This document shows positions 48,901 to 57,900 of a stretch of DNA of 64,000 bases, piece by piece (the stretch's first letter is position 1; each line of letters opens with the position of its first letter). A program made the translations under genes and the position numbers. The stretch spans positions 1,603,279 to 1,667,278 of the forward strand of contig VZSE01002700.1 of NCBI GenBank assembly GCA_013398275.1, given 5' to 3'. The notes under the pieces were generated by a model, which saw only the letters and a program-made list of their open reading frames with translations, was not told the origin of the DNA and searched no databases. This stretch comes from Promerops cafer (Eukaryota; Chordata; Aves; Passeriformes; Nectariniidae).

Positions 48901-51900
48901 TACAACCTGCATTCTCTGGTCAAAGTTGCTGTAAAATGCTGCACTTTAATTCTCCAAAAATCCAGGCTGCCATTCTAAATGGCAATTCTCATTCCTTCAG
49001 CTGCTCAGTCCAGATAACATCCTTTTGTCACAAGTGTTTATGTTGTTCATTGAGCCAGAAGAGTAAGTTTGTGCTTTTCAATAGGAGCCCAGGTTTGCCT
49101 GTGTGAAAGTGTTCTAAGTGTGAATTGAACTAGATAACCTGCTGATGAAAAAAAGACTTTGGTGTTGGTTGTTGAATATGCATGCCTTCTCAAATCTTCT
49201 CAAAGCCTTCATTTGGTTTTTTGTCTACCTACAGTAAAAGCAGCTGTATTTTCAGTGCAGCACTATAAAGATTGAGTATTTTATTTTCTCACAAACAGGG
49301 CTTTGAATATTTCTAGAAATAGAAATTAACATGTTATGAAGATTCTCTAATTATGTTAGAGACTAAAATATTTAATTTCAGTGTTGAAATTAAATGCTGA
49401 TTGCTTGGTATTTGGAGTTTTTGCTTTTATTTGGTTATGCAGAAGTCTGCATTTTAGTATACTCACATTTTGATCTAATATATATGCTTTGAATTCAGAT
49501 AGTTAAAGAGGAAGAGCGAGAGAAGAAGTTCTCTAGAAGATTAAATCATAGCCCTCCCCAGTCAAGTTCTCGCTACAGAGACACCAGGTAAAAAGTCTTG
49601 CTTAACTCCTTGTATTATATCAGTAGTCAGATGGATTTTTATTTTTTACTGAATTAAATACTTTGTTTCTATGTTGTCATCTAATAAGCCTAAAAAGAAG
49701 GCTCCTATTGCTTTTACACATATGTAGTAAAGTAGTGAGTGTTTGTTAGTGTAACCTGTATCTCGAGTTGTGCACAGCTATTATCCTTGGAGTTTTAGGA
49801 GTCATTCTAGCGTTAGATTTGTGGTTTATATTGTGGTACTTACTCTGGTTGATATTGAGTTTGAATTTTGATTTAGAATTGTTCCCTTCAGTAAGTCTTG
49901 GTGTTTCCTACTTGGGAAATATGCAGTATTGGGCAGAAACAGAAATTTATGTATGTTTTAAAATCTTAGGTATGGTAAAAATAAAACAAATAAACAAAAT
50001 TAATTTTAAAATCTTTCTGAGAATAAAGGAGTAGCCATAAGTTACTTACAGTTTGTAGCTCTTCTCTAGTTTTCCATTGACATTTCTTAAAGTTTTTAAG
50101 TAGTTAAGATTTCAAATTACGGCTTCATAATTCTTGTAATTAACCTCTAATATTTCATTTTTAGAAGCCGCGATGAAAGGAAGAAAGATGAACGTTCTCG
50201 GAAGAGGGATTATGACCGAAATCCTCCCAGAAGAGATTCCTATAGGGATCGATACAACAGACGGAGAGGGAGGAGTCGGAGCTACAGCAGGAGTCGAAGT
50301 AGGAGCTGGAGCAAAGAGAGGTTGCGGGACCGTGATCGAGACCGGAGCAGAAGCCGGAGCAGAACGCGAAGCAGAGGTACCAACAGTTGGTCTCTAAAAT
50401 ACGGTGAATGTTTTCTACAAAATTTAGAAACTAAACTTGAAAACTGTGTTCAAAATGTACTAGAATTTCCTCTGTTGTTCTTGCTCCTTTATTCAAATTT
50501 AGCTTTGTTTTCTGTGGAAATGAGGCTTCTGTGATTGTGTTCTCAGTGCTTGTTTTCCTCTCTTACTCTCTGTTCTTCTTCAATACTTTTGTATTGAGGT
50601 GACTGTGCTGGCCACTTTCAAGCATTGTGGCAAGAGAGACAGAAAAATATAAGTTATTTCCATTTCATTAAGTTTTAGGAAACTCAGAATCTGGTTTAGG
50701 GACATACAGAAATTAATACTCATCTACAAAGGTGGAACTGGCAGAGAAATTGCCTGTTTGGCAGTAAATGACGTGTCAAGCAGAACATTACAGCTCAGTT
50801 TTTTGGGTCTTGTTTCCTCTTTAGTGTCATAGGTGAAGGGCTGAAATCATTACAGTAAATATTTGCATTTGTGCCGATATCTGTAGGACTTAAGGCTTCA
50901 GTACACTACTTTGTAGAATTAAACTTCTTTAAAAAGGGGGTTGCTTTTTCAGCTGAAAAGAGTGGTTTTTCTCTCAGTAGTTTTTAATGGTAAATTGGAA
51001 AAGAGCAGTGAAAGTAATTTTATATCTTTGTCCTGCCTTAGACAATGTACAGGTAAAAAACAGTCTGGTGGAACTCTCCTGTGTATTCTTTTTCTTCCTG
51101 TAAAACAGGCCTTAATAACCCAGCCTTAAAACTAGGAATGCAGATTTCTGAAAATATGAGAGCAGGTATTTTCCAAACAACTTGTTAACAAGCAAATTAA
51201 GTAACATGCAGCAGTTTAACTAAAAGATTACAACATGATTAAGTCTTAATTTAAGGATTATTTACACAAACTGAAATGACATACCTTATGGACGATATTT
51301 TATAGTGAAAGCTTTGTTTCTTTTTCTTAGAACATGAAGAAAAGCCTGTTTTACCCACACTGATGAGCCATCTTTAAGATATTTCATAGTGTTCCTTTAA
51401 TGTGGCGTTATTTAAGTCTATTAACTTATGTCATGACATAACTATTTTGTCTTAATTGGGATACTTACTGTTTATTTGGTGGTAATACTAGAAAATGAGT
51501 AGTTTGTATGTATTCAGAATAGGTCATTTTACTTGCTGTATCTGCCCAGGAGTGTTCCACACCTGTCAAGCATTATTAGTTCACCTATTAAGGCAAAGCT
51601 TTGCATGCAATAAATACATGCGTGTGAGTGCAACAGAAAATGAAGATCAACAAAATGAAGATACAACAATAACATTGTCTTGAAACATTAAAGATTTGTA
51701 ACTTTTATAGTATTTCAAACAATAGTTACCCTTTTCTTGCCATTGCTTCCCTTTATTCAAAAAACCTTCCTGTCTGAAGTTCTTACATTACATGCATTAC
51801 TAAAGAAGATGTACTCTGCCTGAAGTTAAATACAGTATCTGCTCTACTGTGGATATAGGTGTTATTAAAATAGCCTAGGGAGGGCCTGGCTGTGTACTTC

Positions 51901-54900
51901 ACAGATTATTATTTTTCTGGTTAAACCTTTGGAATATAGAATCATGGAATAGTTGAGGTTAGAAAAGATCTCTGAAGGTGTAGTCTGACACCCTTTGTCA
52001 AAGCAAATAAACCGGAGCAGGTTGCTTAGGACCAGCCCGGTTATAAATAACTGCAAGGGTGGAGACTCCATAGGTACTTTTGTCAACCTGTAAAACATTT
52101 CAATTATCATGTATGTGTATTGAGTTGATGTGGAGTAAAGATTACTTGGAGAGTAGTGGGTGCTTCTGGTAAAAAGGTAGATAAGGAATTATCCAATATA
52201 ATTTTTATTTCCATTTTTTTGTTACAGAAAGGGATTTGGGAAAGCCAAAATATGACATGGATAGAGCAGATCCATTAGAGAACAATTATACTCCAGTTTC
52301 TTCTGTGACAAATATTTCATCTGGCCACTACCCTGTCCCTACACTGAGCAGTACTATTACTGTTATTGCTCCTGCTCATCATGGAAATAACACTACTGAA
52401 AGTTGGTCGGAGTTCCATGAAGAGCAGCTGGACCACAACTCCTATGGAAGACCTCCGCTGCCAAAGAAACGCTGTAGAGATTATGATGGTAAGTGAATTT
52501 TAATTTTTTAATTGCATGCTGCGGCTATGATTGAGGTTGGAAAAGACTGAAAAGATTCAGGTAATTCACCCTTCTTTTTCTGATCTTCTCTTGTATAGTG
52601 GGGTTTTCTATTGCACAGTTCTTGATTGCAAATTTTGTACCACTTCTTACTGACTTTAGACAGCTTGCTCTTTTAGTGTTTGTATGTTTTTTTACTTTCT
52701 AGGACTATTTTCTGTAAATGAAATATATTAAAAATTTATTTAAAAAATCCAGTTTTACACAGGTTTTCTGTCTTATCTCATGTTCCAACCAAATATTGTA
52801 TTTGATGTATTTGACAGTGGTTAGCACCTTACTGATCTCATCCTATTTCATTCTATCCTATCTAAGAGACAATTTTTAACTAGAAAGGGCTAGAGCTGAA
52901 ACTTCCCAGGCTCATGTTAGACCATCATTTCTTTCTGTTCTTAAAACTGGCTAGGTTTTTACTCATCTCTGTGTTAAGCTTTCATTTTAAATGTCTTGTG
53001 CCAAAATACACACAAGAGGCTGCTGTAGCTGGCGGTGCCTTAACTAAATTCAGCCGCTAAACCTGTGAACTCAGGAGAGTTGAAATCTCCCCTCAAAGTT
53101 GCTTCTGAGCAATTTTGTGGTTGTTATTATTGTGTACCACAATGAGGAGTTTAAAATTCTAGGCCAGTTTATATTCAGAACTCTGATTAGAATTTTTTTT
53201 TAAGTAAAGTAAATGGGAAACTGAGCTTTCAAGTGTTGGCAGAGTTGTACTTAGGAAAAATAGCTTTGCCGGTATACATCACAGCAATGCTGTGGAGCAA
53301 GTGGAGTTGTGAATGTGTCATTGTGTTTTGAAGCTTTCTCTATTCAGTGCTACATGGCTCCATCATACTGCTCTTCCTATCTGTACTTCCAAATTTTCAG
53401 CTTTACCCTCTGCTGAACTTCTGTTTTTGTTTAACATTTCAATTTAATGTGCTCTATAACTCTTCCTGAAGATGAGGTAATGCATACTGCTTTCCCACAT
53501 CATGTTTTGAGGAAGTGGGCACTCCTCTTTCTTCCTATTTTACCAGAAGGTGTTTCAGCCTTTTCCCTGTACTGCATTGACTGGTATTTTGGTGGTGTTT
53601 GTTTTTGTGGATGCTGTTGCTAAACAGATAAAAATAGAACAATTTGGGCGAGAAGGGCCTATAAAAGTCATCTAGTCTAGCATCGCCACAGTGAGCATGG
53701 TCATCTTCAAAGAGATCTTGTTGCTCAGAGCCCAGTCCAACATGACATCGAATGTTTCCAGGGATGAGGCATCCACCACTTTTCTGGGCAACGTCTTCCA
53801 CTGTTTCACCACCCTCATTAAAATAATTTATTTTTCTTGGTTTTTTTTTGAATCAACCATGTTTTAGTTTAAAACTATGACCCCTGGTCCTATCACTTCA
53901 GGCCCCACCAACAAATTCGAAGTATAAAGGCTGAAGTGAGTACTTAAATTCAGTGCTCTGAGCCTTCTTTTCTCCAGTCTCAACAGCCCTAACTCTCTCA
54001 GTTTTTCTCATAAGAGAGGTGCTTCAGGCTTCTGGTAATTTTTGTGGCCCTCCTCTGACCCGCTTCTGTGTTTGACTTATGTGTAAAAGAAAATAAGTGA
54101 ATGTGTATTCATTTTTATTTATATATATCTTTAATATTTACAAATGCATATGTTATATCTAAATAACAAATTTTGCTCTTATGTAATCACATTAAACTAT
54201 GGCAAATGTTTGTAATGCTTCCTGAAATAATTGCAGAAGATGAAAAAAATGAGTGAATTTGCTCATGTTGAAATTTCATAATATTAACTTCCAACTTTTA
54301 ATAGGGGTTTCTCAATCCTAGCGTTGGCACTTTTTGCTTGGAAACAAATTGATTTTGTTAATGGGATGACGTCTAGATTTCATTCTGTGTTTTCACCATT
54401 TGTTATAATTTAGTGCAGAATTAGTTCTTCAAGAAGAATCGAACACTTTTATGCTAGCAAGTTTCCACAATTTCTGTGTGTGGTGACTGTTAAGAATAAA
54501 GTTAAATGGTCAATTTCATTTTCTAATCGAAGCTTCTGCTGGTACGGAGCTCTTAATTTACAAACTGGCACATTACACATTGAATGTCTGTATCTACCCT
54601 GAATTGAGCTACAGCTGTTGAATACTAACATCAGTTCTTTTTGATGTTTCAGAGAAGGGTTTCTGTATGAGAGGAGACATGTGCCCTTTTGATCATGGAA
54701 GTGATCCAGTAGTGGTAGAAGATGTGAATCTTCCTGGCATTCTGCCTTTTCCAGCACAACCCCCTGTTGTCGAAGGACCACCTCCTCCTGGACTCCCTCC
54801 CCCTCCACCAATTCTGAGTCCTCCTCCTGTTAACCTTAGACCTCCAGTACCACCACCAGGCCCCTTACCACCTAGCCTTCCACCTGTAACAGGTAATTAA

Positions 54901-57900
54901 AAAAAATTAAATCCCATCTTTTTAGTAGAAAAGCCTGGATCTTACTTGAATTGTACACAGTGCAAAAAGCTGTTTTGATGAATCCCAGCTGTATTATGTA
55001 AAGTTGAACTGTGCTCTACTATGGCATAGCTTACCTCAAAATTATTCTTTGTGATGATAATTGTTGCAGAGTTGGTTATTGTAAAATGCTGCATGCTAAA
55101 TGTGACTTTAATATGGAATAATATTTTCATTGTATTTAAGCAAAAGCATGACATGGCAAAATTCAACTCCTTGAGTATTGCAGGAGAAGTTGTCCAAAAT
55201 TGACTACTGTCAAAGAATGGAAAATCCTGGAAACAACTGATCCTTACTGTTTCATTCTTAGTAATAGAAGTAAAGATAATTAATGACCACATCAAATTTA
55301 TACCTGAAAATATAATTTAGGATTAATTTTAAAACTAAACTTGTAACTAAGAAAAATTCTCCATTTTGTTTTTTGTTTCACTGGAAAGTACTTCAGCTGA
55401 AGCACTAAAAATTACATGAAAACTTATGTGGCTGGCTGTCACTTAAAATGTAGTTAAAGTTTAGTGCTCAGTTGCCTTGCGTGGTTTAAAAGCTGTTATG
55501 TTGGTTTCATGTGATTATTCCTTTCTCTTTTTTTTAACTTAGGTGTCCCACTTGGTAAAATTATTCAGGAGTAATTGATACTTGATATTGCTTAGAAGTT
55601 TCTTAAACGGTTTTAATTTTCTGGTTTTAGTATATTTAAGAAAGATATGAATGAATGTATTTATTTCAGTTAATATAGAATGTAACTTCCTCTGTGTTGG
55701 TCAGTTCTACCTTAAATGCTATTTTCAGATATGGTTCACAAGTTCAGATATATCACTTTATAACTTTTTCCAAAACCTGCTCTTCATTAAGTCAATTGTT
55801 AAACTGAAGATCAGGCTTTACTGCTTAACTTTGGAAGTGTCACATTGCCTGTTTTAAAAAAAAGTCAAACCAACCAAACAAAAAACTCCCTCAATTTTAA
55901 GAAGAGTTCCATTAGAGTTGGAGGTTTCTTCTTGGGTGTTTGGAATAATAATTTCAGTCAAGTTAGTTATTTTCATCATAGCATATTTTTGTTATATTAA
56001 AAATACTTTTTTACTTTAAAAATAGAATTTGTTTCTTTGATCAGCTTTTATTGAGCTTTAAAATGCTTCAGTTAGTAAAGATGAATACTGGGCTAGCAAT
56101 TAAATTTTGCTTGTAGAAAGAAGATGTTTGGAGAAATGTTAAATGATTCAAATGCTTTTCTCTCTAATCCAAGTTCTGAGTCATTTGCTGTTGGGGGTGG
56201 TTTCATGTGAATTTATGGTACAGCATCACATCTGCAGATGTGCCCTCTCAGCCCACTTTTTCTTAAATAGCCTTAAAAGCATTTCAGATCAGTTTCCTTA
56301 TGAGTGGAGTGTAATGAAAATGTAGTGGATAATAAATGAATGAAGTATTTTCCTTTGTTTTTGACAGGACCACCCCCTCCCCTTCCACCATTACAGCCTG
56401 CTGGCATGGATGCCCCCCCTAACTCAGCAACCAGCTCAGTTCCTACTGTTGTTACCACGGGTATTCATCACCAGCCGCCTCCTGCTCCACCCTCTCTTTT
56501 TACAGCAGGTGTAGTACTGAGGCTTTGCCCACAAGGTTTGCTAAATAGAATAACATTGATTCATATTATACTGTACTTTATAGAGATTATAATGTCATAG
56601 TTGGGGAGAATAAGTTTGTATCGTATAGATTGTGACAGTAAATTAACATTCTTCTTTTCAGACTTAGTTCAAGACGGAAGTAAAATTTGCATATAAAGTG
56701 TGAATTTTGACTGGAGAGTAATATTTTCATTGTGTTTAAGCAGAAAACTTGGCACGATGTTTTTTTATGATAGTGGTTATACAACTCTTTCATTGTAACT
56801 CTATCTTGTAATTAAATTAAATATTTTATTTGAAACCTTAAGGGTTTTAACTGCAATTTATTTTAATTAGACAATTTCTTTGTTACCAGAAACGTATGAC
56901 ACAGATGGCTATAATCCAGAAGCTCCAAGTATAACAAATACTTCAAGACCTATGTATAGACATAGAGTACATGCCCAAAGACCAAATTTGATAGGACTCA
57001 CATCAGGTGATATGGATCTACCACCCAGAGGTATGCTCTCAAAGCTATACTTAGTTAGTTTAGCTGATTTTCTTCCATTAATGCAGGTTGAGGAACTTTC
57101 TAGAGAATACTGGAAAATACCACATTTTCCTAAAATCTTCTGGAATTAAGAGCTGTTTAGTTGAATAGGGAACTATGTCTATAATTGCTTTGTTTGTGCA
57201 TTTTTACAGGTAAAATGAAATCTCTTGCTAGAGTATTGCACAGTTTACCCTTAGCTGTAGTAACTGGTCACTCTGTATATCTTTTGTACAGAAAAATGTT
57301 AATGTTTCTGTAGTAGAATCTCAGGATGATTTTTGCTACAGAGAGGACAGAGTCATTTTTATCTGGTGGCAGTTTTATGCATGAATAATCTTAACCTCGC
57401 AGTTCCTGTGGCCCTGAGAAGAAGCAGCAGCGCACAAAATAAGAATGGAAAAGGGATAAAACCATTTTTAATGTGGTTTTTATTTGCATTTGTATGTATT
57501 TCTATTTAATCTTACTATGTTTCTGTTGGTGTATTTTCAGTGAGGAGTCCCCCAGTGTGATTCCTGTTCTTCAGCAAAAGTGATTCCTTTCCCAGTCCAT
57601 CCATAAATCTTACTCCTAGGTGTTAGTGCCCTGGAGTACTGTGCATTTCCTATCATGACCATTTTTGTGTGTGCCATCTAGTAGTAGAATGAAGGTGTTA
57701 GCTGGAGTGGTGTTAGCCTCAGAGTATTGCATGGGACATTGTAAATCATTGTGAATCAGAGCTCAGTCATTTCAAGTCAGATGCCTTCTGTCACACCTCT
57801 TTTGTTTTCTCTGTGTGTGATGTTACTGTGACAAAATGAGTACTATTAGCTATTTTGATCTGTCACAACATATGTTGATAGTTAAGAAGTCTGACCAAGG

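Noticed and set aside
50173..50397. Gly/Ala/Glu-rich frame over exon 5
   Set aside because: Frame shadow of the RS-dipeptide codons; the RBM26 frame is unambiguous.
51317..51420. Poison exon in intron 5
   Set aside because: There is a good acceptor but no acceptable donor within a normal exon length.
55050..55240. Possible intronic C/D snoRNA (GTGATGA at about 55,051, CTGA far downstream)
   Set aside because: The boxes are too far apart, there is no terminal stem, and no snoRNA is known to me in this intron.
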